Shown piece after piece: positions 1 to 8,443 of a stretch of 64,000 nucleotides of DNA. The notes beneath the pieces were generated by a model, which saw only the letters and a program-made list of their open reading frames with translations, was not told the DNA's origin and searched no databases. The stretch's first letter is position 1. Each line of letters opens with the position of its first letter. The stretch comes from Saccharothrix luteola. GTDB lineage: Bacteria > Actinomycetota > Actinomycetes > Mycobacteriales > Pseudonocardiaceae. The stretch covers positions 51,383-115,382 of the forward strand of contig NZ_JAJHUO010000034.1 in NCBI RefSeq assembly GCF_020859565.1. Direction: 5' to 3'. A program made the translations under genes and the position numbers.

Positions 1-2230
1 CGGCGATCGCCAGCGCGCGTTCGTGCCGCGACTTCGCCTCGTCCGCCCGGCCGAGGTCGCTCAGGACCAGGCCCAGGTTGCCGAGGCGGACCGCGATGAC
101 CGGGTGGTCGCCGCCGAACACCGCTTCGCTGATCGCCAGCGAGCGCTCCAGCAGGGTCTCCGCCCTCACCAGCAGGGTGTCGTCGACCGGGCTGTGCAGC
201 CGGCGCAGCACCATGGCCAGATCGCTCAACGTGCTCGCGACCTCGGGGTGGTCGAGGCCGTAGGCCGCCTCCTTGACGGCCAGCGCGCGTTCGAACAGCC
301 GTCGCGCGTCGAGCGGGTGACCGCGGTCGACCAGCGCCGCGCCCAGGTTGTGCAGGGCCCGCGCCACGTCGGGGTGGTCGGGCCCGTACGCGGCTTCGGT
401 GATGGCGAGGGCACGCCGGTGCAGGGCTTCGGCCTCCTGGCCGCGTTCGGGCGCCAGGTCGCGCAGGACCAGCCCCAGGTTGTCCAGCCTGAGGGCGACG
501 ATCGGCCGGTCCGGACCGTAGGCCGCCTCCGTGATCGCCAGGGCCCGCTGCATCAGCGGCAACGCCTCGCCGGGCCTGCGGAGGTCGTGCAGGGCGAGGC
601 CGAGGTTGTTCAGCCGCACGGCCACGGCGGGGTGGTGCGGCCCGTAAGCGGCCTCGGTGAGGGCCAGCGCCCGGCGCAGGAACGGCTGCGCCTGCTCCGG
701 CCGCCCCAGTTCGCTCAGCACGACGCCCAGGTTGCTGAGGTGGACGGCCGCACCGGGGTGGTCCGGCCCGAAAGCCGCCTCACCACCCTCCAACGCCCTG
801 GTGAACAACACCCGCGCGTCGTTCAGCTGCCCCGTCTCGAACAGGTACGCCCCGGCGCGGCCGAGCAACCGGCCGCCCACCTTCGGGTCGACGTCGAAGC
901 CGACGCAGGCCAGCACGTGGGGCAGCACCAAGCGCCAGCGCGGCCACGCCGACGGGGACCGGGGGTGCCGGTCGCGCAGGTCCGCCACGAGCAGGTTCGC
1001 GGCGACGGCCCGCGGGTGCTGATCGGCGGGACGCGATCGATCGCCGGCCACCCGGGCGCGTACGGCGAGCTGCACCATGCGGTGCACCAACAGGCCGTCG
1101 TCGACGCGGCGCAGCAGCGAGTAGTCGACGAGCACGCCGACGGTGTCCGCGAAGTCGCCCGACCGGTCCGCGACCGCCGATCCGAGCTCCGCCGGCAGCG
1201 CGGGGGCGTTGTGGGTGAACAGGTCCAGGGGGATCGCCTCGGACGAGAGGTAGGAGCAGATCTCCAGCAGCCGTGCGGACGCCGGGAACGACTCCTCGAT
1301 CAGTCGCAGCGGCAGTTCCCACAGCGAGGCCAGCGTGTCGTGCTCCGGCGTGCGGTGCGCGTCGCGTCCCCGATCGGCGGTGGTGTCGGGACGGCGGCGT
1401 AATCGGTCGAGGTAGTCGGGCACCGGCGTCGACGTCTGCTGGAGGTAGGCGGCGGCCTGCTCCAGGGCGAGCGGCAGGTCCCCGAGCAGTTCCGCCAGCT
1501 CGTCGGCCTGCTCGGCGGACATCACCGGCACGCGACGCCTCAGCAGCGACACGGAGTCCGGTCGGCGGAACGTGTCGAGGTGCAGGACCGAGGCGATCGC
1601 CTCGAACCCCGCCCGACGGGTCGTCACCAGCACGTGCCCCGCGCCGGACGGGAGGTACCGGCGCACGGCGGCCACGGTCTCGGCGTTGTCGAAGACCAGC
1701 AGCCAGTCGCGTCGCCGGCGCAGTTCCGCGAGCACCACGCCGACGGACTCCTCGACGTTGGTGGGCAGCGCGAGCCCGAGCGCCCGGCCGAGCAGCGTCA
1801 ACTGGCCCGGCACGAGGGCCGCGTCCTCGGCGGTGATCCACCACACCGCCCGGTACCGGCCGGCCCACCGGTGGCAGAACTCGATCACGACCTGGGTCTT
1901 GCCGACGCCGCCCATGCCGCGCATCGCGTGCACGGCGACGTTCCGGTCGCGCTTGAGCCGGTCCCGCAGCCACCGCCGCTCTTCCACGCGGCCGGTGAAG
2001 TTCGGGTTGCGCGGCGGAACGCTCCACACCGGCGGCAGACCCGGTTCGGCCTGCCGGCGCCGGAACGTGACCGCCAGCGTCACGCCGAGCACGACGACCA
2101 GCACCGGCCACACGACCCAGGAGACGGTCATCCACTTCGGCAGGTGCTCGCTCGCCGCGTTGATCACCAGTCCGGTCAGGAAGACCAGCGCCACCTCCGC
2201 GGTGACCAGCGCACCACCTCGACGTCCCAT
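1..2230 (-). CDS. NB-ARC/TPR regulatory ATPase, C-terminus beyond window
   Basis: The frame opens at the ATG at 2230 and has no stop down to base 1, so the protein is cut by the window edge at about 743 residues. The N-terminus carries two hydrophobic segments (about residues 8-25 and 35-55), so it is probably membrane-anchored. A nucleotide-binding module follows: P-loop GMGGVGKT, kinase-2-like LLVFDN and the GDLPLALEQAAAYL motif typical of NB-ARC proteins. From about residue 470 there are tandem TPRs of about 42 residues with the recurrent pattern AL.L.EAAYGPDHP..A..L.NLG, visible as a 126-bp period in the DNA. Such STAND proteins act as signalling or regulatory switches in actinomycetes; the ligand and output cannot be read here. 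The longest complete-looking antisense frame over the same DNA is an Arg-rich shadow. Confidence 0.85.
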   Translation of the reverse strand, partial: MGRRGGALVTAEVALVFLTGLVINAASEHLPKWMTVSWVVWPVLVVVLGVTLAVTFRRRQAEPGLPPVWSVPPRNPNFTGRVEERRWLRDRLKRDRNVAVHAMRGMGGVGKTQVVIEFCHRWAGRYRAVWWITAEDAALVPGQLTLLGRALGLALPTNVEESVGVVLAELRRRRDWLLVFDNAETVAAVRRYLPSGAGHVLVTTRRAGFEAIASVLHLDTFRRPDSVSLLRRRVPVMSAEQADELAELLGDLPLALEQAAAYLQQTSTPVPDYLDRLRRRPDTTADRGRDAHRTPEHDTLASLWELPLRLIEESFPASARLLEICSYLSSEAIPLDLFTHNAPALPAELGSAVADRSGDFADTVGVLVDYSLLRRVDDGLLVHRMVQLAVRARVAGDRSRPADQHPRAVAANLLVADLRDRHPRSPSAWPRWRLVLPHVLACVGFDVDPKVGGRLLGRAGAYLFETGQLNDARVLFTRALEGGEAAFGPDHPGAAVHLSNLGVVLSELGRPEQAQPFLRRALALTEAAYGPHHPAVAVRLNNLGLALHDLRRPGEALPLMQRALAITEAAYGPDRPIVALRLDNLGLVLRDLAPERGQEAEALHRRALAITEAAYGPDHPDVARALHNLGAALVDRGHPLDARRLFERALAVKEAAYGLDHPEVASTLSDLAMVLRRLHSPVDDTLLVRAETLLERSLAISEAVFGGDHPVIAVRLGNLGLVLSDLGRADEAKSRHERALAIA

Positions 2231-2459
2231 GCACGCTCCTGACCGCCGGGCAGCACCGCGCTCAACGGTATCCACCCACGCGGTCGCGTGGCGCCGGAAC
2301 GGGCAGAGCCGTGATCGCGCCGGCGACGCGCCCGCTCCCGCCAGGCGTTGGCACGCCGGTGGGGCCGGGCGCACACCCGGCCCCACCAGCACACCTCCAT
2401 CCCCGCGCTGATCCCGATCCCGTCGGCGCGCACCCGGCCCCCGCCAGGCGCGAAGCCTC

Positions 2460-3017
2460 CTAGACCGCGTCCCGCTTCCACTCCTGCGCCTGCCAGGCCG
2501 GGTCCAGCGGCGTGTGCGCGATGTGGTTGGTGTAGTTGGACAACGTCTTCATCCCGACGCCGAGGATCACGTCCAGCACCTGGCGCCGGGTGTGGCCCGC
2601 GGCCAGGAACTCCTCGATCTCCCGGTCGCCCACCCAGCCCCGGTCGGTGACCACCCGCTCGGTGAGCCCGCGGACGGCCTCCAGGGCGTTGTCCGACACC
2701 GGCTTGCCGGCGCGCAGGGCCTGCACGGTCTCCTCGTCCACACCGGACTTGAGCGCGATCGTCGAGTGCGCCGCCACGCAGTACTCGCAGCCGTTCAGGA
2801 CGCTCGTGGTGATCCACACGACGTGCTTCGCGGGCCCGGACAGCGAGGACTTGCCGAACTGCTCGGCCAGCGCGTTGTAGCCGGCCAGGAGTTCCGGCGA
2901 CTCCGCCATCACGCCGTTGAGCGTGCTCACGAAACCCAGGCGGCGCTTGCCCGCCTCCAAGGCGGGGCGGGCCTCCTCGGGCGCGGTGGTCTCGTCGTGA
3001 ACGGTGAACTGCACCAT
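2460..3017 (-). CDS. Carboxymuconolactone decarboxylase family (AhpD-like) protein
   Basis: This 185-residue protein has the CxxCxxxH signature of AhpD-like peroxidase/oxidoreductases (C77-E-Y-C80, H84) in the usual alpha-helical context, and later the segment EEFLAAGHTRRQVLDVILGV typical of the family. It probably acts as a thiol-dependent peroxidase or alkylhydroperoxidase-like protein in the cytosol; the exact substrate is unknown. It begins 1 base after the stop of the upstream TetR gene, so the two genes form one operon, presumably autoregulated through the large palindrome in front of the regulator. No membrane segment or signal peptide is present. Confidence 0.85.
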   Translation of the reverse strand: MVQFTVHDETTAPEEARPALEAGKRRLGFVSTLNGVMAESPELLAGYNALAEQFGKSSLSGPAKHVVWITTSVLNGCEYCVAAHSTIALKSGVDEETVQALRAGKPVSDNALEAVRGLTERVVTDRGWVGDREIEEFLAAGHTRRQVLDVILGVGMKTLSNYTNHIAHTPLDPAWQAQEWKRDAV

Positions 3018-3018
3018 G

Positions 3019-3624
3019 TCAGCGGTTCTCCTCGGGTCGGTTCGCCAGTGAGTCGAGCACGGCCGTGACGGTGTCGCCGAGCGCTTCCGGGGTCGCGCCC
3101 GCGCGGGAGCGGACGTTCACCCCGTAGGCCAGCAGCGCGAGCACGTCGGCCGACGTTTCGGGCACCACGCCGGGCCGCAGCGCGCCGGCGGCCCGCGCGC
3201 GTTCCAGCGCCGCGCACATCGCCGCCCGCAACCGGTCGTGGTGGTCGTGCAGGACCGCCTGGACGTCCGGGTCGTCCTGCTCCGCGCCGGCGTGCGCGTT
3301 GGTGACCATGCAGCCCCACCGGGCGTGCTCGCCGGAACAGCGGACCCCGATCAACCCGCGGAAGAAGTCCGCGATCGCCGGCAGCCCGCGCTCGTCCTCG
3401 GCGAGCCGCCGGAAGACCGGTCCCGAACGCCGGTCGGCGTAGCGGCGCAGCGCGGCGACGTAGAGCTCCCGCTTGCCGCCGAACGTCGCGTACAGGCTGG
3501 ACCGGTTGACGCCGGTCGCCGACACGATGTCCTGCACGCCGGTCGTCGACACGCCCCGTCGCCAGAAGAGCTCCTCCACCGAGTCGAGCACCGACTCGGG
3601 GTCGAAGTGCTTCACGTCCGGCAT
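3019..3624 (-). CDS. TetR/AcrR family transcriptional regulator
   Basis: The 201-residue protein starts with a typical TetR N-terminal HTH: FDPESVLDSVEELFWRRGV, then TTGVQDIVSATGVNRSSLY and a GGKRELYVAALRRY helix. The C-terminal half is the ligand-binding domain and resembles TetR members with a CSGEHARWGCMVTNA segment. The start at 3624 lies 10 bases from a 30-bp perfect palindrome, almost certainly its own operator. The next gene downstream, an AhpD-like protein, follows after 1 base and is the likely regulon member. The natural inducer is not evident; co-occurrence with an AhpD-like enzyme suggests electrophile or peroxide sensing, which is inference. Confidence 0.9.
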   Translation of the reverse strand: MPDVKHFDPESVLDSVEELFWRRGVSTTGVQDIVSATGVNRSSLYATFGGKRELYVAALRRYADRRSGPVFRRLAEDERGLPAIADFFRGLIGVRCSGEHARWGCMVTNAHAGAEQDDPDVQAVLHDHHDRLRAAMCAALERARAAGALRPGVVPETSADVLALLAYGVNVRSRAGATPEALGDTVTAVLDSLANRPEENR

Positions 3625-3633
3625 GTCCGCCTC

Positions 3634-3663
3634 GCTATCTTGGAATGATCATTCCAAGATAGC
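3634..3663. promoter_or_regulatory. 30-bp perfect palindromic operator of the TetR-AhpD operon
   Basis: Bases 3634-3663 form an uninterrupted 15+15 perfect palindrome with half-site GCTATCTTGGAATGA. It lies 10 bp upstream of the TetR ATG and overlaps the expected promoter. The core TTGGAATGATCATTCCAA is a classic TetR-type operator layout, and its AT content contrasts with the surrounding DNA. Confidence 0.85.
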
Positions 3664-3699
3664 TCCGGCCGGCGCGGGCCGCAACGGCTCGCTTCGGCA

Positions 3700-4278
3700 T
3701 CACGACGGTGCCCGGCCCTTGTGGCGTCGGTAGTAGCGGGCAACGCGGGCGCGGTTGCCGCAGCGCGTCGGCGAGCACCAGCGCCGGCGGGGGTGCGCGG
3801 GCAGGAAGACCGCCACGCAGTCGTCGGCCTCGCACTTCCTGAGGGAGCCGATCGCCGGGTCGGTGAGCAGGTCGGCGGCGGCCTCGGCCAGGCGGGCGGC
3901 CAATCGGACGCCGAGTCGGCCGGTGCGCTTCGGCGTCGCGGTGACGGCGGCGCCGTCCCAGTCGAGTTCGCGCACGGCCGGCGCCGCGCGTTCCGCCTCG
4001 GTCAGGCCGCGCAGGGCGGCCTTCGGCGGCCGGTTCCCGTGCAGCAGCGCTTGGAGGGCGGCGTCGACGTGCTCCCGCACCGCGTGCACCGGGGCCAGGT
4101 CGGCCGCTGTCGGCGTCGCGTCTCCCGCTTCCGCCTGGAGCGCGGGTTCCAGGGCCAGCCACGCGGCCAGCCGCTGCGGGGTGTCGAGCAGGTCGGCGCG
4201 GCCGTCCTCGGTCGCCGGGCGGGTGTTGACGAGGTCGATGGCCAGGTGCTCGCCGGTGAGCGGGCCGGTGTCACTCAT
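3700..4278 (-). CDS. CGNR zinc-finger (ABATE domain) protein
   Basis: The protein has 192 residues. The N-terminal part (MSDTGPLTGEHLAIDLVNT...) matches the ABATE/stress-induced N-terminal domain, and the C-terminus carries the CGNR zinc finger: C-x4-C in RKCEADDCVAVF, then RRRWCSPTRCGNRARVARYYRR. These proteins are thought to be DNA-binding stress regulators in actinobacteria; targets are unknown. It is divergent to the alpha/beta hydrolase gene and shares an 85-bp promoter region containing an inverted repeat, so it may control that hydrolase. This link is inferred from position only. Confidence 0.9.
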   Translation of the reverse strand: MSDTGPLTGEHLAIDLVNTRPATEDGRADLLDTPQRLAAWLALEPALQAEAGDATPTAADLAPVHAVREHVDAALQALLHGNRPPKAALRGLTEAERAAPAVRELDWDGAAVTATPKRTGRLGVRLAARLAEAAADLLTDPAIGSLRKCEADDCVAVFLPAHPRRRWCSPTRCGNRARVARYYRRHKGRAPS

Positions 4279-4301
4279 GTCGCTAATGCTACCAACCGCC
4301 C

Positions 4302-4331
4302 TTGACCCATTAGGTCAACCCCGGCTATACC
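4302..4331 (+). promoter_or_regulatory. Probable promoter and operator between CGNR gene and hydrolase
   Basis: A -35-like TTGACC at 4302-4307 is followed 18 bp later by TATACC at 4326-4331, oriented toward the hydrolase. The -35 box is one arm of an inverted repeat (TTGACC at 4302-4307, GGTCAA at 4313-4318). The other arm supplies a TTGACC facing the divergent CGNR gene. A regulator bound here could therefore affect both directions. Confidence 0.5.
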
Positions 4332-4363
4332 TAACGCATCATCACGCCAAGGAGGCATGTGAC

Positions 4364-5227
4364 ATGCTCGCTCGGGTCGCTCATCGCCACGTCGACGTGA
4401 ACGGGGTGGAGGTCTTCTACCGGGAGTCGCTGCCCGACCGCGCCGACGCGCCGGTCCTCTTGCTGCTGCACGGTTTCCCGTCCGCTTCCCACCAGTTCCG
4501 CCGGCTCATCGACGCCCTCGGCACGCGTTACCGGCTCATCGCGCCCGACTACCCCGGCTTCGGGCACACGCGGGCGCCCGACGGGTTCACCTACTCCTTC
4601 GACAGCCTCGCCGAAGTCGTCGAGGGCTTCGTCGACCGCCTGGGGCTGACCCGCTTCGCGCTGTACCTGTTCGACTTCGGCGCGCCGGTCGGCTTCCGGC
4701 TCGCGGTGCGCCGGCCGGACCGGATCGCCGGGCTGGTCGTGCAGAACGCCAACGCCTACGCCGAGGGTTTGTCGGGGCCGGCGCGCGACTTCATCGCCGT
4801 CACACCGGACTCGCCCGACGGCGAGCGGACGATCATGGACCTGCTCACGCTCGACGCGACCCGCGGCCAGTACGAGGGCGGCACGGCCGATCCCGCCCTG
4901 GTCGCGCCGGAGGGGTGGTTGCTCGACCAGCTGTTCCTGGACGTGCCCGGTCGCAAGCAGGCGCAGCTCGCGCTGGCCTACGACTACCACCGCAACGTCG
5001 CGGCCTACCCGGACTGGCAGGCGTGGCTGCGCGAGCACCGCCCGCCGACGTTGGTCGTGTGGGGCGTCAACGACCCGTTCTTCACCGAGGCGGGCGCGCG
5101 GGCGTACCTGCGCGACGTGCCGGACGCCGCGCTCCACCTGCTCGACACGGGCCACTTCGCCCTGGAGGACCGGCTGCCCGAGATCGCCCCGCTGATCACC
5201 GACTTCCTCGATCGCACGATGGCGTGA
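4364..5227 (+). CDS. Alpha/beta-fold hydrolase, epoxide-hydrolase/dehalogenase-like
   Basis: The ATG at 4364 was chosen because AAGGAGG lies 8 bases before it; the frame is open further upstream but that part mirrors the CGNR gene. The 287-residue protein has the HGFP oxyanion-hole motif (VLLLLHGFPSAS) and the DYPGFG strand. The nucleophile elbow reads LYLFDFGAPVGFRLA, with Asp where serine hydrolases have Ser, as in epoxide hydrolases and haloalkane dehalogenases. The catalytic His lies in LDTGHFALED, and VWGVNDPFF supplies the acid region. It probably opens epoxides or C-halogen bonds of a small molecule; the substrate is unknown. The divergent CGNR regulator is a candidate controller. Confidence 0.85.
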   Translation: MLARVAHRHVDVNGVEVFYRESLPDRADAPVLLLLHGFPSASHQFRRLIDALGTRYRLIAPDYPGFGHTRAPDGFTYSFDSLAEVVEGFVDRLGLTRFALYLFDFGAPVGFRLAVRRPDRIAGLVVQNANAYAEGLSGPARDFIAVTPDSPDGERTIMDLLTLDATRGQYEGGTADPALVAPEGWLLDQLFLDVPGRKQAQLALAYDYHRNVAAYPDWQAWLREHRPPTLVVWGVNDPFFTEAGARAYLRDVPDAALHLLDTGHFALEDRLPEIAPLITDFLDRTMA

Positions 5228-5289
5228 AACTCGCCGGATTCTCCGGGCGAGGGCGTCGAGACGGGGGCCTGCCCGTTCGTCGCAGGGGT

Positions 5290-5820
5290 ATGACGAACAC
5301 CATGACCGAGCCGACCTCGACCCACAACCTCGACCGCTACGGGTCCGCGGAGCTGCCGTGGAGCCGTCCGCGCGACGTCCTGGCCGCCGACACGCCGACG
5401 GCCGACCTGACGTTCTTCGTCGCCACCGTGCGGCCCGACGGACGCCCGCACACGGCGGGTGTCGGAGCCATCTGGGTGGACGACGCGCTGTACTTCGTCA
5501 GCGGACCGGGCACGCGCAAGTCGCGCAACCTGGCCGTGAACCCGGCGTGCAGCATCTCGGTGCGCCTGCGCGGCATCGACCTGGTGCTGGAGGGCGAGGC
5601 ACATCGGGTCACGGACACCGAAGTGCTGGACCGGATCGCGGCCGTCTACCGCACAGGCGGCTGGCCGGCCACCGTGGCGGACGACGCGCTCACCGCTCCG
5701 TACAGCGCGCCGAGCGCCGGCCCCGCACCCTGGCACGTCTACCGCCTCACCCTGCACAGCGCCGTCGGCGTGGCCGGTGCGGAACCGCACGGCGCCACCC
5801 GCTGGACCTTCGCGCACTGA
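5290..5820 (+). CDS. Pyridoxamine 5'-phosphate oxidase-family FMN/F420-binding protein
   Basis: The protein has 176 residues from the ATG at 5290; a second in-frame ATG at 5302 is possible. The split-barrel flavin-binding pattern is clear: LTFFVATVRPDGRPHTAGVGAIWVDDALYFVSGPGTRKSRNLAVNPACSISV. This matches small PPOX-family or F420-dependent reductase-like enzymes of actinomycetes. It probably reduces or oxidises a small molecule using FMN or F420; the cofactor cannot be decided from sequence alone. It follows the hydrolase gene by 62 bases on the same strand and may be cotranscribed. Confidence 0.8.
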   Translation: MTNTMTEPTSTHNLDRYGSAELPWSRPRDVLAADTPTADLTFFVATVRPDGRPHTAGVGAIWVDDALYFVSGPGTRKSRNLAVNPACSISVRLRGIDLVLEGEAHRVTDTEVLDRIAAVYRTGGWPATVADDALTAPYSAPSAGPAPWHVYRLTLHSAVGVAGAEPHGATRWTFAH

Positions 5821-5901
5821 GCGTTCGCCGGCGTCGCCCGTTCGGGTGTAGCCACGCCGAACGCGCACGGCCGCGGTGAGGGGCACTCCAGACTGCGGGG
5901 C

Positions 5902-7104
5902 GTGAGCGGCAACGAGGTCTCCGGCACCGTGCACGGCCCGGTCGTCCAGGCCGGTGTCGTGCAGGGCGGCGTGCACCTGCACGGGAACGCCGGCCCGCGG
6001 CTGGAGCCGATCGCGCTGTACTACCCGTACATCCACATCCGCGACGACAGGTGGCTCAAGTACGCGGCGCTGTACTGGTGGAAGATGGCCAGGCTGAAGC
6101 CGATCGGGTACCCGGCCGGGGACTCGCCGGAGGCCGCGCCCCTGCTCGACGAGTGGCTGATCGACGTGGCGCCGGACCGGGCGGCGTCACCGGTGAGCGA
6201 GTCGTTCCTGCGACTGACGGTGGCCAACGCCGCGAGGCTGCGGCAGCGCTACGGGTTGACCGACGGCGATCGACGGTGGTTCTTCGCCCGGCCCGGCGCG
6301 CCGCGGAGGTTCCGCATGGACCCGCGGCTCGGCTACGTGCACGTCAGCAAGATGTCCTACCGCTTGGTGGACGCCATCGTCGACGCCGGCCTGGGGGACG
6401 TGGCGCACGACGTCGACGGCGAGTGGCTCGGTGTGCACGCCGAACTGGCGAGCGTCTACATGTGCGCGATGGCGGAGGAGGTCGCGGCCAAGGAGCACCT
6501 GCACCCCGTCACGGATCAGGTGCTCCCGTACGCGGCCTCGGCGGGGTGGTCCGTCGACCGGCTCGCCGAGGTGTTGCTGGGGGAGCGGCACACCGCGCCG
6601 CCCCGTGACCCCGTCGGCCGGTTCGTGATCGCGGCGTTCGAGGCGGTCGTGCCGGCGAACCTGGACGCGGTGCCGTTCGAGAAGATCATGGAGGTGCGGG
6701 AGCGGTACCGGCGTGAGCTCAACGCCTTCCGCCAGTACGTCACCGAGCAGGTCGAGGGGCTCACGCGGCTCGGGGACATCCGTGACGTCGACGTCTACCG
6801 CGCCCACCTCGAGCACGAGGTGGAGCGGACGGTGCGCGACCGGCTGGACGACCTGCGCGACCGGTTGCTGGAGCTGGGGTTGGAGCCCTCGACCGCGCTG
6901 GTGGCGGTGAAGGCGCCGATCGACGCAGTGGGTCCGACGTCTCGGTCGCACCCGACGGGGGCGCTCTCCGCACACGTGGTGGAGGCGCCGCGACAACGGC
7001 GGGACAGGGTGATCCGCGAGTCGCCCGTGGGCTACCTGTTCCACGTCGGCGAGGAGTTGTCCACGTCCGAGCTCGCCCACAGGGTGTACCGGGCGATGTC
7101 CTGA
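5902..7104 (+). CDS. DUF6236-like protein with N-terminal RHIM-like amyloid motif
   Basis: A 400-residue protein starts with GTG at 5902. After about 30 residues it reads ALYYPYIHIRDDRWLKYAALYW, the opening of DUF6236-type proteins. The rest is mostly helical and charged (for example VERTVRDRLDDLRDRLLELG). The N-terminal segment SGTVHGPVVQAGVVQGGVHLHG has the repeating G-V-V-Q-A-G-x-V-x-G-x-V pattern. Similar segments are known as RHIM-like amyloid signalling motifs at the ends of actinobacterial NLR and effector proteins. The protein could be a receptor or effector recruited by amyloid templating to a partner elsewhere. No catalytic motif is recognised. The family call is from memory of its signature. 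Confidence 0.65.
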   Translation: MSGNEVSGTVHGPVVQAGVVQGGVHLHGNAGPRLEPIALYYPYIHIRDDRWLKYAALYWWKMARLKPIGYPAGDSPEAAPLLDEWLIDVAPDRAASPVSESFLRLTVANAARLRQRYGLTDGDRRWFFARPGAPRRFRMDPRLGYVHVSKMSYRLVDAIVDAGLGDVAHDVDGEWLGVHAELASVYMCAMAEEVAAKEHLHPVTDQVLPYAASAGWSVDRLAEVLLGERHTAPPRDPVGRFVIAAFEAVVPANLDAVPFEKIMEVRERYRRELNAFRQYVTEQVEGLTRLGDIRDVDVYRAHLEHEVERTVRDRLDDLRDRLLELGLEPSTALVAVKAPIDAVGPTSRSHPTGALSAHVVEAPRQRRDRVIRESPVGYLFHVGEELSTSELAHRVYRAMS

Positions 7105-7234
7105 CCCTGCCGGATCCGGGTCGTGAGGTTCGACGGCCCGACGCCGATCCCCCAGCGGGGCGGTTGACCGTCGCGCTGACGGGTTGCCCGCCGTCGCCGA
7201 ACGGTGACGTAACCTGTGTCACTTTGACCACCGC

Positions 7235-7354
7235 GAGGTCGGACCGGCATCCTGGTGGCAGAGGGGAGTACCCACTCTGCCCGTGATCGTCATTACGGCC
7301 GCTCCGCAGCGGTCCGGTCACGGCGCCGCCGCGGTCGGCGGTCGGGGAGACCTC
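7235..7354 (+). promoter_or_regulatory. Structured leader resembling a yybP-ykoY (Mn2+) riboswitch
   Basis: The 280-bp space before the lipoprotein gene holds nested complementarity. GAGGTC (7235-7240) can pair with GACCTC (7349-7354), closing a domain of about 120 nt. Inside, GGCAGAG (7257-7263) pairs with CTCTGCC (7275-7281) around the loop GGGAGTACCCA, and CCGCT/AGCGG form another hairpin near 7299-7312. The GGGGAGTA box followed by CGTCATTAC matches what is known of the yybP-ykoY manganese riboswitch family. The usual downstream gene (TerC, MntP or P-type ATPase) is absent; a small lipoprotein follows. A covariance-model search has not been done. Confidence 0.5.
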
Positions 7355-7385
7355 TGGTTCGGGATCTGAGCCGGAGGAGAACGCC

Positions 7386-7778
7386 ATGCGCGCCACTGCC
7401 CGTCTAGCCGCCGCCGTCACCACGATCGCCGCCGTCACCGCGCTGACCGCCTGCGGCACGCTCCAGGAAGCCTCGCAGGCAGCCGGGGCCGTCGCCGACA
7501 CCGCGTCCACGGTCCAGGTGTGCACGGAGGCGTTGGCGCAGGCCACCACCGCCTTCGACACCACCAGCCCGGAGCAGGCCGTCGAGCAGGCGCACTCCGC
7601 GGCGGACAACCTGAGCGCGTTGGCCGCGAACGCCGCCGACACGACGGTCAACGAGGCCATCACCGCCATGGCCACGACGCTGCGCGCGGTGACGCTGGAC
7701 GACCTGATCCTCCAGCCGGCCGCGTGGCTGGAGGACAAGGCCACCAAGGTCGCCGACCTCACCGCCGCGTGCACGTGA
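7386..7778 (+). CDS. Small secreted lipoprotein, function unknown
   Basis: The product is a 130-residue protein with a type II signal peptide: charged MRATAR, a hydrophobic stretch and the lipobox L20-T-A-C23, followed by GT. After cleavage it would be lipid-anchored outside the membrane. The mature part is helical, rich in Ala and Thr, with two further cysteines (CTEAL and the terminal AACT). It resembles no family I recognise. GGAGGAGAA precedes the ATG. The long structured leader in front suggests cis regulation, perhaps by a metal ion. Confidence 0.75.
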   Translation: MRATARLAAAVTTIAAVTALTACGTLQEASQAAGAVADTASTVQVCTEALAQATTAFDTTSPEQAVEQAHSAADNLSALAANAADTTVNEAITAMATTLRAVTLDDLILQPAAWLEDKATKVADLTAACT

Positions 7779-7815
7779 CCGCGCGGGAGCACGGGGGCGG
7801 GTCCGGGGGCCGGCA

Positions 7816-8415
7816 GTGGTGAGCTGCCGGTTCCGCGTCCTGGGTGACTCGCTGGCCGCCGGCGTCGGGTGCAGCCGGCCCGAGGAGACGTTGGGCGAGC
7901 GGTTGGCGGCGGTGCTCCGCTCGGCGGGGCACCGCGTCGACCTCGGCGTGCACGCGGTGTCCGGCGCGCGGTCCTCCGGGCTGGACGCGCAGGTGCGCGC
8001 GGCGGTGCGGACCGGGGTCGACGTCGCGCTGGTCGTGATCGGGGCGAACGACCTCACGTCGTTCACGCCCCCGGCGGTGGGCGCGGGGTTGCTGCACGAC
8101 GCCGTGCTCGGCCTGCGCCGCGCGGGCGGGCAGGTGGTGGTGGCGACGGCGCCGGACCTCGGTGTCGTCTCGCACGTGCCGCCCGCCTACCGGGCTTTCG
8201 TGTCGCAGGCCAGCAGTCTGTACGCACGCGTGCAGGCCGACGCGGTGGTCCGCGCCGGCGGTGTGGTGGCGGCGGCCGGGCCCGACCTCTTCGACCGGTT
8301 CGCCACCGACCCGACCCTGTTCTCCGCGGACCGCTTCCACCCCTCGCCCGCCGGTTACGCGCTCATCGCCGACGCGCTCGCGCCGTCCGTGCTGGCGGCG
8401 GCGGGCAAGAAGTGA
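7816..8415 (+). CDS. SGNH/GDSL-family hydrolase
   Basis: A 199-residue SGNH hydrolase starting with GTG at 7816 (GTG at 7819 is an alternative). Block I is LGDSLAAG with nucleophile S12; block III is GANDLTSF, supplying the Asn; block V is DRFHPSPAGY with the catalytic Asp and His. No signal peptide is seen, so it is probably an intracellular esterase, thioesterase or lipase-like enzyme of unknown substrate. It begins 37 bases after the lipoprotein stop and may share its transcript and leader. Confidence 0.88.
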   Translation: MVSCRFRVLGDSLAAGVGCSRPEETLGERLAAVLRSAGHRVDLGVHAVSGARSSGLDAQVRAAVRTGVDVALVVIGANDLTSFTPPAVGAGLLHDAVLGLRRAGGQVVVATAPDLGVVSHVPPAYRAFVSQASSLYARVQADAVVRAGGVVAAAGPDLFDRFATDPTLFSADRFHPSPAGYALIADALAPSVLAAAGKK

Positions 8416-8443
8416 GGGAGATGTGAAGGATCCGATCCGATCG

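Noticed and set aside
780..2234. 484-codon minus-strand frame
   Set aside because: It is out of frame with the NB-ARC gene, Arg/Gly-rich, and lacks any motif.
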